Positions 13,601 through 27,200 of a DNA stretch of 64,000 bases are shown piece by piece (positions within the stretch are counted from its first letter, which is position 1; each line of letters begins with the position of its first letter). Where the stretch lies: positions 4,923 to 68,922 of the forward strand of contig NW_002060965.1 in NCBI RefSeq assembly GCF_000150275.1, in the 5' to 3' direction. A model generated the notes under the pieces. That model saw only the letters and a list, made by a program, of their open reading frames with translations. It searched no databases and was not told where the DNA came from. This DNA comes from Trichoplax adhaerens (lineage: Eukaryota; Placozoa; Uniplacotomia; Trichoplacea; Trichoplacidae). The position numbers and the translations under genes were made by a program.

Positions 13601-16388
13601 TTCTAATTTAAAAATTGATATGAGTAATAAGCTTTAGCCCATGACATTGATGACAGATAAAGAGAAAACTTTGGTAAGGTATCACCAGTTGTGATTATTA
13701 CTGTACCTTTAGCGGGAGCTTTTTTCCTGCTATAAAAACTTTCATCTGTTTTATTTCCTAATATTCAAGGAAAAGACAGATAGATAGTCGTAATGAATTG
13801 TGCATACAGATTGACAGACTTAAAACAAATTATTGAAAGATACATAGTACTCATTGATTGATTCGTTATGAACAGAAATTGCGTTACAATTTCGAACATA
13901 ATTGGGCATAATTATATACCACTGAATATCAGACTGAGATAAATATGTAGTTTGATTCTTAAATTATTTGCACTCATTCATAATTCTAAGGTATAATTAT
14001 TGCTGAAGTAGCAAGATACCATGAAGGAATTCTTGGCCAATGGAAGACTCATCAACAGAGTGATTGCCTAGTAATTAATTATAAGAAATCATCTAGATGA
14101 AGTAAACTTAATCAATCTGTTATGATAATTAGCAGTCCCATGATCCAACATAAAGGAAGATTACTTAATGCATCGTATAGTAAAATCACCTTGAGAAAAC
14201 TTAATTTCTTCATCCAAAGAACTTTCTTGTAACTTGGCTTCGAACACCAAAAAATTAAACAAAAAGTGCATTTTAGACCAACAAAATTCATGACAGCATA
14301 AGGCATAGAATATTGGCCATGAAATTGATTACTACCGTACCTTTACTAGAAGCAATTTCTTGATGTGGTAAGCTGTTCTTTGATTTTCTTTCTGATATTC
14401 AAAGCGAGAAAGAAAATCAATCTGAATTCATGTTTTAGCTGAGAATACAAATCATCAAACGATGTAATACAGCCTAATATAAGTTACCGATGCCTTGAGG
14501 TGTATTCTTTTTCTTCTTTGCCTTACTTTTACGGCCTGATGCTAATTGCCCTATCTTACTTGCAGTTGACCCAATCAATCCTGAGAAAGTGCTACTAGCG
14601 GCGACTATTTTTGATTCTACAGCAACGCCAAAAATTTAGTTAGCTGTTAAGTATCTATTTTACTCATATCGTTTCTTTGCGTAACAGAATACTGTTCTAA
14701 TGCGATAAAGTTTCTTTCTTATAGTTATCAGACGAGCATAATATAAATAATACGTTTAGAAGCTAATATCTTATGATTGATTACTTACAGTCTGAAAATA
14801 AAATTAAAATATATCAGACACCATAATGAAAGCCAAACAGTAACGAATACAGGTCAACTGATATCAACCTAATATAAGCTAGTTACTGCTTTTTTAAGAG
14901 ATTACATGTCTGTATTATGGTTAGTCTCCATCAGCAAGCTATGACTTTGCGTTAAAAAGTAGCATAGTAATATAGTTTGAAGCTAACATTATAATTATGG
15001 ATATTGAACTTAATTGCACGGTTTGGTATCTTATATTCAAGCTCACAATAAGTTAGCTCCTGTAATAAGATTGGATCTTCGAAGTACTTGCACTATTTTG
15101 CTTTCGATATATCAAATGGATAATTCAACGTAGTTTAAACTATTATTTCAATGGTAAAGTCGAGGTGATTACTGCTTTAGCTGACATTTAAATAAATGGT
15201 TAGTGGAAAACTTTTCCAGATAGCACAAATAGAGCTGTTATGGAGCCAAGCTCCGAAATAATAAAGGCCTTGTTAATTAAAACATCTCATATAAATCGTT
15301 GTTTGTTCCAGTATTCTAATAAACGTTAATGAATACTTATTTATTGATAAGGTTAATGTCTAAGTAATTGAATACTAATACCTAAATGTAAGGTGTAATT
15401 TGTGCGGAGCCTTAAGGCTGTAATTAGCTTAAATAAATTTATTATTGTTAATTAGCGTTAACTTATACTGATTTATGTTAACTTCTTCTATTTAAATTCC
15501 TATACTATACAGTGTAAGTCGCTATGTCTAAGATACCAATACATGAACCGTCGGCGGAGGCCGAGACTATATAGACTCGAGGACTAAATTAGCTGTTCAG
15601 TTCCATTTTAATCATTTTTAGATCCACTTGATCATTATTGCTAGGAATTTCTAACGTACTTTTTAGTAAATTCTTTTACTAGGATTTATCTCAATAAAGT
15701 AAAGTCCTTAAACCTATTACCCGTTGGCTACTTATCTGTGTAGTCGAGAGTTAGTTCAACTACGATAAATCGCCTAAGTCAGTTGGAGACACGAGTAATC
15801 GTGACACTAGTGTAAGACCCGTTCGAAAAGGGAAATTCGTAACAAAACCCTATAACTTTTTATGAAGTGAATCACCTACAGAAATCCGGACTGATTGATA
15901 ACGGGACTATTCCTTACATTGAGGTACATCTACAAGTTCTATCAACAGTTTCCTTCATCTATTCAGTTTAGAGTTACTCATTTAAATGACTCCTTCCTTT
16001 CAATATAGTGTAGGTAACGGCATAAATCACTGACGTGAAGTACGATATACCTACTAAAGGTAAAATGGCTTCATAACCATCTGAACTTACCTTCATTAGC
16101 AGGTTCATTTTGCTTTGCTTCTTGTCGTAACGTTGTACCTAATTCTTTAATCGACTGCATTAAAGATCCTTCTAAGACTTCACAAAATCCATAAAATTCT
16201 AAGTCGTTTTTTCTTCTTAAAATTGATATAAAAGATTTCGGTCCTTGATTTTTTATTTTTCTTAACTCCTGATCTGATAGAATGCTTCGATTATGCAAAG
16301 TAATGAAAATGTCCAAAGAAGTAATGTTAACTAGGATGTCATGCTTATATTGACGGATAACATCGTTAATATGCCAACTAAGACCCAT
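7674..16388 (-). CDS. ROCO-A: CARD-linker-CARD-Roc-COR-Death GTPase
   Basis: Twenty exons fit GT-AG rules and give 1293 residues: 16388-16091, 14616-14488, 14391-14341, 14237-14190, 14067-14020, 13757-13707, 13602-13555, 13433-13386, 13066-13013, 12920-12870, 12759-12712, 12578-12531, 12297-12250, 12118-12068, 11934-11730, 11595-11486, 11365-11294, 11015-8907, 8263-8162, 7936-7674. All junctions are phase 1 except the one inside CARD2 (phase 2). Residues 1-95 are CARD1; about 100-142 a Ser/Lys-rich segment; 143-340 micro-exon linker; about 350-445 CARD2 (LLETLPQHDD, then LCNALRYCG); 470-1172 the Roc-COR exon; 1207-1293 Death (VGPDWKNLARELDF). The Roc part has P-loop GPQNVGKS near 497-504, switch II WDFAGH near 645 and THADK near 735. 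COR shows YLHDLGEIVYC and WLLNVFRSIIQL. A Cys-rich finger-like patch follows COR. DAPK proteins share the Roc-COR-Death order but carry a kinase, absent here. Probably a cytosolic GTP-gated scaffold; function inferred. Confidence 0.85.
12531..14391 (-). repeat. Tandemly duplicated micro-exon triplets inside ROCO-A
   Basis: Three triplets of micro-exons (types a, b, c) lie in order with conserved spacing. Triplet 1: 14391-14341, 14237-14190, 14067-14020. Triplet 2: 13757-13707, 13602-13555, 13433-13386. Triplet 3: 12920-12870, 12759-12712, 12578-12531. Sizes are 51, 48 and 48 bases in each. Start-to-start distances are 154-161 (a to b) and 169-181 (b to c). A fourth partial unit sits between triplets 2 and 3: a type-a relic near 13150-13190 that still has the end of the exon and its donor but no convincing acceptor, and a good 54-base type-b exon at 13066-13013. 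Intron flanks also match between units (for example around 13140-13190 and 14310-14360), so whole exon-intron blocks were copied. Confidence 0.85.
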
Positions 16389-16554
16389 CTTTGCAATTGA
16401 ATTTTATTCACCTAGCAGCTATTGCTCCTAAGTCAAAGAAAATGGTAAAGATTGAAGAGTGGCCTTTCTTTATTTCGTCAACAAGCGAAATAATATCAAC
16501 TGGATCGAAGAAATTCAATTAAATTAATCGGCCTATTGAATTTTAAACATCAGA

Positions 16555-17245
16555 AGGATGCTAACAGAATAATTACCCATTATTTCAATTGCGAAAGTTA
16601 CCTGGTGCAATATTCGGTAGAAGCTTCTTCTTACTAATTTCCACAACAATGATCACTTTAAATAGGCATAAAATGATTCCAGATGATTAGAAAATCACTT
16701 AAAAGTGAAATAACCTTTAGATGATCTTTTAAACACCCAAAATAAACTGTAAACTGCTTATCTAAATGTAATCCAGACTCTTATGTAATAGGCCTCAACA
16801 GGGCGTAGTCGATAGTAATATATTATTATAGCAATTTCCCTCTAGATAGCTGATGTCGATAATCAAAACTAAAACTGGCTTGTGATCTACTTAATGATCT
16901 CATTAGAAGGATGTTTATCATTAACAAAATGCTTCTTCTTTTAATTGCCAAAGTTGTTTGATGCCATATACCGTAGAAGCTCGTCTTTACTAGTTGTTGC
17001 GGCAATGATACCTTCCCAGGGCAAAAAATGTATATTGATGATAGGAAATGACTTCGAAATAAAATAAATGATATTTAAAAGGGCTTCGAAGAACTGTAAA
17101 TCGCTTATAAAAGTGCTATCCGAACACTTATCGAATAGAATACAACATGCCGTAATTGAAACTTATATTGCTTTGTAGAAATCTTCCTGCGTGTAGACAG
17201 TTCGTATCGATGATCAAAAGTATATTAGACTTGTGATCTACTTGG
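16555..17245. repeat. Imperfect tandem duplication, unit about 345 bases
   Basis: The segment near 16555-16905 is repeated at about 16906-17245. Anchors are the stretch around 16594-16634, which pairs with 16938-16980, and the GTGATCTACTT motif near 16882, which recurs near 17234. The copies are clearly diverged. It lies just upstream of the ROCO-A first exon, so it may have displaced or duplicated promoter sequence. No coding frame is evident. Confidence 0.6.
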
Positions 17246-17475
17246 CGCTCTTCAGTGGTATAGTCACAGTTGCAAGCGAATAGCAACTCTATCGAATAGG
17301 ATTTCCTGCTTATTGATGGCCTGAAATGGACACATGAACGATCATTATGGCTTTACTACCATAAACGGGAGGCAATCTCTATAGATTTGTATAGCCGGAT
17401 GAACTGATCATTTATATAAACAAACTAATTTTTATCTGTTCGAGGAGCTAATCATATTGTTATGATTTCTTCGCC

Positions 17476-17485
17476 ATCACGTGAT
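17476..17485. promoter_or_regulatory. ATCACGTGAT palindrome with CACGTG E-box, about 1.1 kb upstream of ROCO-A
   Basis: A perfect 10-bp palindrome centred on the CACGTG E-box, the classic bHLH/bZIP-type binding core. Nearly the same word, ATCACATGAT, occurs upstream of ROCO-C (30356-30365, and inverted at 30337-30346) and upstream of adaptor D (40544-40553). A shared regulatory site for the cluster is an inference from this repeated placement. Confidence 0.4.
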
Positions 17486-18990
17486 CAGTTTTGCATGATA
17501 AAGGAGCTGATCGAACGAGGTAAATTAATTTGCACATTTGCAATGATCGACTGCCATCAATTTATTTATAAATCGATCGATTGGCGCTTTTAAAAGGATC
17601 ATGCTGCTCCATCTGGTCTCCGCATCTTACTAATTAATTATTGAATGAATGAATCGAATTCAGCTGTATCGCAGTTTCAGGCTTGCATAGGCCTTGCCAA
17701 GAACGAAAAAGATTTACAAATTACTTTATTTGGGTATCATTTTGAAAATTTTAGCGATTGTAGATTGCAAATTGTAATTATTTTATTAGCAGTTTTAGTG
17801 GCTTGTGTAAAGCTAAAGAAAGGTAAACAGCTACATCCACGTGATGCTAATAGAAATACTGTCTATGCATGAAAATTTTGTACAGGCAGTTGACGTAGGT
17901 TTAACTCTCAATAAAAGACTTTTTAAGTAAAGGATCACTACTTTCTAATAGTGGAATGAAATGAGCTAGCTATACATACTAAGAGAGATAGGAGAGACAG
18001 CAAAGGTGAGAATGAAACGATGGTGCAAAATGCAACACTTAAATTAGATATAGAGCTCAAACGTTTTAGTTTTAAATAATTGTAAAATAGAAATTGGATA
18101 GCTTAGGAAGAGCAAAATCCAGTTTTAGGAGCTTGAACAGCTTGTGAATGGAAAAGAAATAGAAAAAATTTATTGCAGCAGCAGTCAAGATATCTAAATC
18201 TTTGCTCATATCAAACCACTTACTTCCTATATCCTCATAATAAAGCTGATAGTAAACTATCTATATATCGGATTTTTGATCAGAGAGCTGATAGAGCATT
18301 AATTTTCACTGAAGAATTATTGATATAGAAGATAATTACTTTCCATAAGCGAAATAAAATCAGTTAGATATAAATACGACTAGATGGAATGAGAGAGCGA
18401 AGATGGGAATGGAACGTATAACTTAGAATGTCACAATTTAAATTGGATACAGTTTTCAAACGCTGAAATTGATTGTAAATAACTATACTGCATACGCAGT
18501 AGCACTCTTTTTCCGGCTTCAAATAATTAATCTGAATTTTTTAATCTCTTTGTAGTCTTGCAATATCGTAAGTTGTAATGTCGTCATCTAATATTATATT
18601 TACCGGCGAGGACCGATACTTAATATAGTCTGTATTGTTATATATTATAAGAATAATCTGTAACAAGATTTATTTATATTTTAAAAACAATTGCGTAACA
18701 ACAATATATTAGATACTAAATAGAATTTACCATTATAATCAAGCAAATTAATCATACTTTGAAAGCTAGAATATTTATCACGATACGAAAACTAAGCTAG
18801 AATAATTACAATGTAAAAACTTGCAGGAAAATTCTAAAAATTTACCTTCATTACATGAATGAATCGTATATTTTAGTATTCATGCAACTAAATTGAGGAT
18901 AAAAGATGATATTTCGTAGCATCATGTATAGCGCACTCGTATATCTTGAAAGTTGAAAATGTTAAACCTGGATATTGTAGACGATTGTCC
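17486..18990. other. Spacer with a duplicated segment
   Basis: No supported gene. A segment near 17930-18100 recurs, diverged, near 18335-18490; both copies carry a GAGAGA-rich purine run followed by similar text. The 75-codon open frame at 17645-17872 contains a hydrophobic stretch (LQIVIILLAVLVACVKL), but it has no homologous partner in the window and no convincing splice signals. Confidence 0.45.
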
Positions 18991-19019
18991 GAAAACGCAA
19001 TACTGTACTCGTAAATCCT

Positions 19020-19290
19020 ATTCCACTCTTTTCTTTGTATAGGGTGATCTTTTTTCAATTTTTCAACTATATTTGGTTCTCTGCACTCGCATAAAACTTC
19101 TAATATTGTATCAAGCTTTGCTTTTGAGCCGAATTCAGAATACCATGCATCCAACAGATCATTACACTGGCGAAATCTGCCATGGTTTGAATCAACTATT
19201 TCATCAATGTTATTCGAAGACAAATGTAACTTTTTACCAAATTCGGTAAACTTTGCTTAATTTATATTATCCGCAATATATCTATATATA
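19020..19290 (-). pseudogene. Decayed Death-domain exon downstream of ROCO-B
   Basis: The minus strand is homologous to the last exon of ROCO-B (21570-21299). It reads ADNIN, a stop, then AKFTEFGKKLHLSSNNIDEI and continues through LLDAWYSEFG and VEKLKKDHP. The TAA at 19259-19257 falls where ROCO-B has a Ser codon, inside the start of the Death domain. Similarity continues beyond the coding part (about 18930-19010 pairs with 21195-21280), so an exon-sized genomic block was duplicated and then lost function. A downstream in-frame Met at 19223 leaves 111 open codons, but that would lack helix 1. Confidence 0.72.
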
Positions 19291-21298
19291 GATATATGTA
19301 GCACATATATATTTAATGTATCGAATGTGGAATAATAATTGTATGGTTATGGTACACTCGTACGGTTATTGTACGGATATACTTACATTAAAATGAATGT
19401 ATTACAATACTCAAACACGAATTCGGCGTTATATGGGATTACAATTACTACTCTATTTTCCTACTTGTATACGCTAAAACTACACCAACTTTATCAATTT
19501 TTATATGATTGCAGAATTAGATATCAATGATACTACTCATCCTACAAATATTACATATTGTAAGTATCGTTATTTTCGTATATTAAATATAGAATGCGAT
19601 AATTAAATAGACCATTGCAGGCACTGTATAATTTTTATTATTATTTACTGTATAATTACAATAATACTTGTACGATAATTATATTATTGAACATTTTAAA
19701 GAATAAATTATCTGGTTATAATTTTATTATGTCTTTAGAGAAATTAGTTTGATTAATGTGAATAATGGCAGTATTACGTTTAACTTACTGTAATTAAGTT
19801 TAATAAATCTATGAATAAAATGATAAAGCATAGACTACAATGAAATCCGTTAGGCTAAACAGCATTGATAAGCTCCTTTATGATATTTATAATATCTTAT
19901 TAAACACTGCAGAATATGTAAGATGTAGTCCATATGTAAATTAGTATACATTTTATAAAATTTTAATTTAAACGACGAAATAGGTGATCTTCATCCTCCT
20001 CAATAACTTTCGTTTCCTAATACAGTGGGACTGGAATATTTGATAATATTGATAACGATAATAATAGGAATATAATATAATATTTTATAGGATTTAGCTA
20101 TCTATAAGTTTGATCATAAAGTTGACTCTCAGTTCCACTGAGACTAGCGAAGAGTATACTGGTACTAATTTACAATAGCTAATAATATTAACAAAGCTCA
20201 ATTAACTAAAGCATATTGTTTGACTGGATGCTCTAGTATTGGCTCGTAGACTAATTTCCTTATAGAGTATACCCCGATATTAATCTAAGATTACATAGAG
20301 TAGATACACTAGTTTAAGTTCGATCACGAAAGCTGTTTTGTGATAGTCGCAAATAAAGATTAACGTACGAAGTAATACGAAAATTTTAACATTAAAGGAA
20401 ATAAGCTATTTCTTGACATTGCAATCAGTCGTATAAGTTACTAGCACTATTTAAAGTCTTTGCTTTATTAATAGACGTTTAACTATAGTGTAAGTAGTAG
20501 AATTAGCACGTTAAAAGGATAAACCTTAAATGCTAAATATATCAGATACAAAAGTAATAAAAGTCGTCAATTTTCTTCAGCAAAGAAGTAAAATAATAGC
20601 TACTTCAATAACATTAGTAGTTACCAACTAAATTGTGTTATCTATTACATAAATTATATTCTGAGTCAAAGAAACTGTTGAAGAACCTCGGTTTTGTACG
20701 TTTATGTTGTCTTCACTGCTGCATGATCATTATAAATAACTTTAATCATCAGCTCGAAATTTATGCATCGTATATTTTAGTCTTTATACAATTAAATAGC
20801 GGATGCAAGGTAATACTTTGTATCATCAATTGTATCATACTTGTTGTTACACTTTCTAGTTTATCGTAACAATAATTTAATTGTCCAGTAGGGCTTGAGT
20901 ACTGAACAATCACGAGTCCAATAGAGCTTAAGTACCGAACTAACTTTATTATGCGTTAGGAGCCGTTATATATAAGAGATAATTACCAGTAATGTGCAAT
21001 AACGGACATACCATGAATGTTAACGACAATCTTATCTTATTCATAATAAGATAACAACTTATTTTTCCTAGATATGCTATCTAGGACTTAATCGTCATCA
21101 TTACAGAACAACTGCAGAAAGATACTGAATAAACAGGCTTATTCAAAATGATAGATCTTATCGATACTATGTCTACAACAACTGTATTATTTCGTAACAC
21201 TTGTATATCTTGAAAATTGAAAATAGTGGGCCTGGATATTGTGGATGATTACTCTAAGAGGTAGTAAAATACCCATAGATCCTGTTTCACTCTTATAT
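19291..21298. other. AT-rich spacer downstream of ROCO-B
   Basis: Nothing coding can be supported. The sequence is rich in short AT runs, with a stretch of TATATA near 19270-19310. Open frames at 19339-19530 and 20633-20869 have no domain and no splice or homology support. Confidence 0.5.
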
Positions 21299-24200
21299 TT
21301 ATTCTAAATAATCCTTTTTCAATTGGTCCGCAATTTTTGTCTCTTTGCATCCACGCAAAATTCTAAATATTGTATCAAACTCTGCTGCTGAGCCGAATTC
21401 AGAATACCATGCCTCCAACAAACGAAAGCACTTGCTAAATCTGCTAGCATTCGAATCGACTATATCGCTAATGTCATTCGAAGATAAATATAACCTACGA
21501 CCAAATTCTTCTAACTTAGCTGATTTTATGTTATTGGCGATGGATACGAAGATATCATGCCTTTTAGAATCTAAAGGACATCAAAATATTAAAGCAATCA
21601 ATAAATTGGGAGGAATTGTTAATTCATTGTCATTGCCTAATTTCCAATTATAGCACATCTATATCTATATATTATTAGGAATACTGAAAATCATAGACAA
21701 TGAATTATTTTATTTTAGGTAGTCTTAACTTAGTATTGAACAAATGAGTAGATTTTACATTGAAACTAGTTTTAGTATGATAATGACAATTCATTCCTGT
21801 TGCGAAACTATGGCAATGGATTAATAGTTTTTAAAACAATGAAATGACTGCGCTACAAAAGTTATACCGTACTTAGTGAGAAAGTATCATCAAGCTGTTA
21901 CATGTTCTTAAAAGCTATTTGAGACAGCTAGATGACCATTACTGACTTACCATCTTGTATTGGATCCATAGCGTTTTGAGTTGCTGTTCCTCCTTGTTCA
22001 ATATTTGCAGATTCTTGTGCAACGCGTTTAATATCCACAGATTTGCGTTAATAGAAGCAAGTAACATATAAATAAACATGAAATTATTAAATTTTTTCAC
22101 ATTAAAACTACCGGCTCATTCAAGTTGCTTGATATGAAATTACTGCAGGTTTTGCAACATAATTCTATGCATATATTTTTAACGAACTCTATACTTACTT
22201 CTATGAAATTAAAAAAGCGACAAAAAAAACAATCAGGATCAATTTGAAAGATTCTATTAACTTATATAATTTAGAGCTCCTTCTTCCTTTTATAATACTA
22301 CTTTAAAAGCCTAAATGAGATCTACGTTAAACTATTTATCACTATTCAAACATTTACGATTTTATTGGAATATGAGTGAGGCTCCAATTTCAGACATCAA
22401 AACATTATTTTACGGCAAAAAGAAATGAGAAGGATAATAAAATTGTAGCATTTATTCGCTAATAGTTCAAATATTCACTGCTAATAAATTGATTAACATT
22501 TAATCTAGTTAAATCGATAAAACGACTAAAAACCCATTTATTTTTACGTACGTAGTTTATGGGTGTCTACCGCTGATTGAGACTAAAACTGATGTAATGT
22601 TGATTATTATTCGTTAAATAGACGGTGTCAACTCCAAAACTCATAGATAGATTTCAAGTTTTTTGCTAGTGACTTAGCTGACTAAAGCTAAATTAAATAG
22701 AAATATCGGTAGTATCCCAGGTAATATTAAAATGTCCAGCCAAAATCAAGTTATAACCTTTAGGTCAATTTTACTTGCATTTACTGTTATCAGACTTAGC
22801 CATGAATATCTAGCAGAATTGGGATAACTTAAAAATTAACCTTATTGGCCGGAATCGTAATGAAAGAAGGAATTGAGATATTAATAGATTCTTAATGAAT
22901 CAACTCTCAGCTACCCGTCTAGTCAAGAGAAGTAACTTATAATTCATTTTGCTAATATGATATTTTTTAAATTTAGTCTGCAATTAAACATAAAATTTTT
23001 ATCTTATTTGGCTATACCTAATGATATTGTCCACCCATGGGCAGATTCACATTCATAAATTCCATTGCAATCGCAATAGAGCAGCTTTAAATTATCTTGA
23101 ACCGGATTCTTTATTTGTAAAAATCTATCGCAAGGAGATAGAGGACATTTTATAAAATATAAGCAATCTGAATTTTGGCATCTTGGCATCCTTTCCTTAA
23201 TCAATGATTCCAGTTTATTTCTAATAAATATATACGGTGGCTTTTCATATATCAGTTTTTTTACTTTATCCTTTATCTGTCCCTGTAGCCTAGGGTTATT
23301 AGGTATTATTCGATAGCGATATTGAATACCAATATAGGAACTCTCTTTTTTAACTATAATGTCACAAAAATCATTTTTCAGGCGATATTTTGCACACTTG
23401 GAACGCGGTTCGATACTTGACCCTTTCCATTCTTTATAGCAAGATACAAGTAAGCAAAAGAATATACCATCTGGAATATAATGTAGTTTTGATGACTTAA
23501 ACCCAACATATAACCATCCCGACGTCATAAATCCTTTGTGATCAAATTCTTGATTATTTGAACGAAATAAATAGGGTACAAAATACTGATCTGGGTGATT
23601 ATCATCTTTATTACTGATCTTGCAAATCATGTCATAAGATTCCATTAAATCTAATAAAAACTTTTTTTCCTTTTTTTTTACTTCTAGCTGATCGAATTTG
23701 CCATAAATATAGTGTTGCGACATAATTCCTTTATTTCGAATTGCTTCATATTCCAAATCCATAGCTAATCCATTACTGTCAGGCTCATCTAGCTGAATAA
23801 TTGTACGAAATATATTTAATAGCCATTCAACTTGAGTAATGACTTTTCCTTTGACAGGTTCTTTCTGACAATAAACAATTTCTCCTAGATCATGTAGATA
23901 GAGTAACATTTGGTGAATATCATCTTTTCCTTCACATAATTTATACTTTTTCGCTAGAAGCTCGACTTCTTCAGCCGTCATAATTCTACTAACACGTTGA
24001 TTTAAATTTGTAGAAAATTTTACCGCTTGTTCATTAAATCGATCAAGAGATGTGTGCAATATAGCTGCCATTATATACCATTTGAATGGAATTTTAGAAA
24101 AGTGATCAATAGAAGGTTGATTATGGACGAAATCTTTCAGGATATTATGCAATTGACCACAATTTTTTTGACGTTGCAATAGCGTTTTTTTACTGTTATC

Positions 24201-27200
24201 TTTATCATTGCAGTTAAATATTATTTTTGATCTGTATATATGTCTAGAATAAGAAGGAAGCTTTTCATTAATACATTGACAAAATTCCTTAAATCTTCGT
24301 TGGCAGGCCTTTTCATCTCCTATTTTATCAGCGTGAGTTCCGATTAAAATAACTATAGGCCATGCGATATTTTCTGGAGCGCCAATAATTTTGTTCTCAG
24401 TTCGAACCTTACTTTTACTACTACCAATAATCGAGACGAGCCATTCTTGTATAGCCTCTAAGTATGTCATTTTGGTATCATTGCCACTTCGATCAACGAC
24501 GTTTTTATCTATATCTTGGGACATATCAAGGACTAGAATGTAGATACAATTGCAAGATATAAATGGTTGATGAGTTATATGATAGATAGATTGACCAGCA
24601 AAATCCCATAGTTTACCATAATGATATTCATCTATCATGATATCTTTATTTAATTTGTAGCCCTCTCGAAAGTATTTCTCGAGAAAATCGAGAGGAATTG
24701 TTTCTTCATCTATCGGTACAGGCTGAGATGCGATATGATCAGCGTTATTTGCAGAGCTATGACTGTACACGTATGGTGGAAATTGCGATGCTAGTGTTGT
24801 TCGTGGGTTATCGCTGAAGGAAAAATCTGTAAATGGTCTCTCTTCTCGCATTTTACGTTTAACAGTTTCTATAGCTGCAACTACTTTTCTAGCTAGAACA
24901 TCTATAAATTCATCGACCGTTTTATTATCTACGTTATATGTTAGCAATTTGACAAGTTTTTTCTCTACTACTGCAGCTGTTGTTGGTCCAATTTTACGAA
25001 TCAAACCTTGTTGAGTGAAAGCTTGGATAAAACACGATTTTCCGACGTTTTGAGGACCGGTTATCATGAATCTAATGAAGTCATTGCGACAAAATCCTTC
25101 TCTTCTAGCTTTTGCATACGCTTCCTTATATTCTTTCTCTTGAGTAAACATAAAATTGAACGTTAAATAATAATTATTAATTCTTATTTCTAATGTATCG
25201 CGGAAATGCGTTAACGGATATTTTATTTGAAAATTATAATTATAAACTGCATGACTTGATAATATGGCTACAGTAATATTGCATGTCACAATATTTCATA
25301 TGAAAACATGCTACTATTATCATATTTTTGCAGCTAATCTTAAGCCAGAGAGTATCATTACCACCTTAATAAAATACAGTTATTGCGAGAAATAAATCGT
25401 CACCTTTCAGTGCGGACGGCACATCTCGATAGCTGTTTTGGAGTCCATCCTTTTCTTTTTTATCTACTGCTAATATAGAAAATCAATGATTAGAATAATT
25501 GTTAACGTACATATTAGAAATATTCTATTATAATGGGAGCAATAGCGAATTGCTATTTGATATTCTTGTGTAGATGGTGGCTTGTTACCCATTTAGTAAG
25601 TATTTAATTAATTTTTCGTAGAGATTCTCATAATAATCAACTCTTTTTATCCAAAAAATTGTAGAACTTAAAGAGTAAAATCTCTAGTACGTCGCAACTT
25701 TACTATTTAAAACCCATCTAGATTTTTACATTGCTTAATTGCAGTGCTGATAAAACTACTATCGTTATTTGCAGTTAAAAATGTAAAGTAATAATGTATC
25801 TAACATTTCATGTAACAGAGTTCGCAAAAATATAGTATTCGTATGATTATGTTTATTCAAGTTTATAAATACTTGTATTCCTCAGAAATAAACGGATCTC
25901 ACGCCATCAGCCGATTGTTAACAGGAAAATCATTCTCGAATTTCAGTGAAAGCGCAATTTAATCGCTATTTGAAAAGTAAGCACATTATTTCACATTTAC
26001 TTTGCGCTGTGCTGTTAATGTTTTGTAGCATTTATTCTCGTATTTGATAGTACAGTTTACGTGTTTTTAAGTTGACGGAAATCATAGACTGTAATACACT
26101 TGCTTAAAACTACTCGTATCCTACAGTATAAAGGATTTAAATATCTAATAGTTATTAAAAATGCATACAATTAAGATTGAATGGAGTCAATAATCTGAAC
26201 TCTAGGTACATCTTCCTAGGAGTATAATATAACCTGATAGACTATCGCGATCGTCCAGAGGGTAATTACTTTTTCCATTTGAAGAACTTTCTCCTATGGA
26301 TAACTCAGCTTTAAATAGAGAAAATTGCAAAATTAATGTAGGAGCTACTAAATTACTCTTGATCAAAATTCGACAAACTTAATAACGTAACTCGACGTGC
26401 TTAATAAAGTGAAATTATTTTTTCGAATATGAAATACCTCCTATAGACTTTGGCATTTTCTTATTGTCGTCTTTAATTTGATTGTCCAGTTCACGTAGTC
26501 TCCTTTTCTCTACATTAGTAAGGTATAAAACTAATGTTATATTGAGGTTGTATTGCTTATCAATTCTTATAACACCTCACAGCTATCAAAGAATGGCAGT
26601 TCTTAAGAGAATTCACTGATACAGTAAATGAGTAAATCGGTCACTTTTAACGAATTCATGATAATAATATTTGTACTGTACATATGTTGCAAATTCGTAT
26701 GTAGTGTGCTATGATTATAATCTACGTTAGAGAACGTGTTAAAGGTAAAATAATTTTTCATAGAAGAACCTTGATTGCTATTTATTCCTTCGACAATATC
26801 ATATCTATCAATGTGTAGCAAAGCGTCTTCCAGATTGCTAAGAATATCACATGGATCATGTCTCTTTCCCCAGATGTTAAGTAATTCTAGCGCTTGATCA
26901 AATACATGTTGGTGCTGTGACTTGATGACTTCGACGTTAATAGAATGATCTAAGATTGCTGCCAATTTTGTCCAATCCATTCCAATCCTGTTTGCAATGT
27001 CGTAAAAATACAGCGTAGGATCTATATAGTGTATCCAACAGATTAATTTTAAACAAGAAGTAGCCGAAGAATGCTAACAGTTTAAAGTCAGAAGCCGTTA
27101 TTAAAATGGAGTAATCATTTCCTTGAGCTACATTCGTAGTAGCAATGAATTAAAGAATACACTTAACAGTACTCTAACCCTAAAATCTATTTTGAATTAC

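Noticed and set aside
17645-17872. 75-codon plus-strand frame with a hydrophobic stretch
   Set aside because: No signal-peptide plus domain structure, no homologue in the window, no convincing splice sites; expected by chance in AT-rich DNA.
21345-21653. 102-codon plus-strand frame
   Set aside because: It is the antisense of the last (Death) exon of ROCO-B, whose minus-strand reading is a clear domain.
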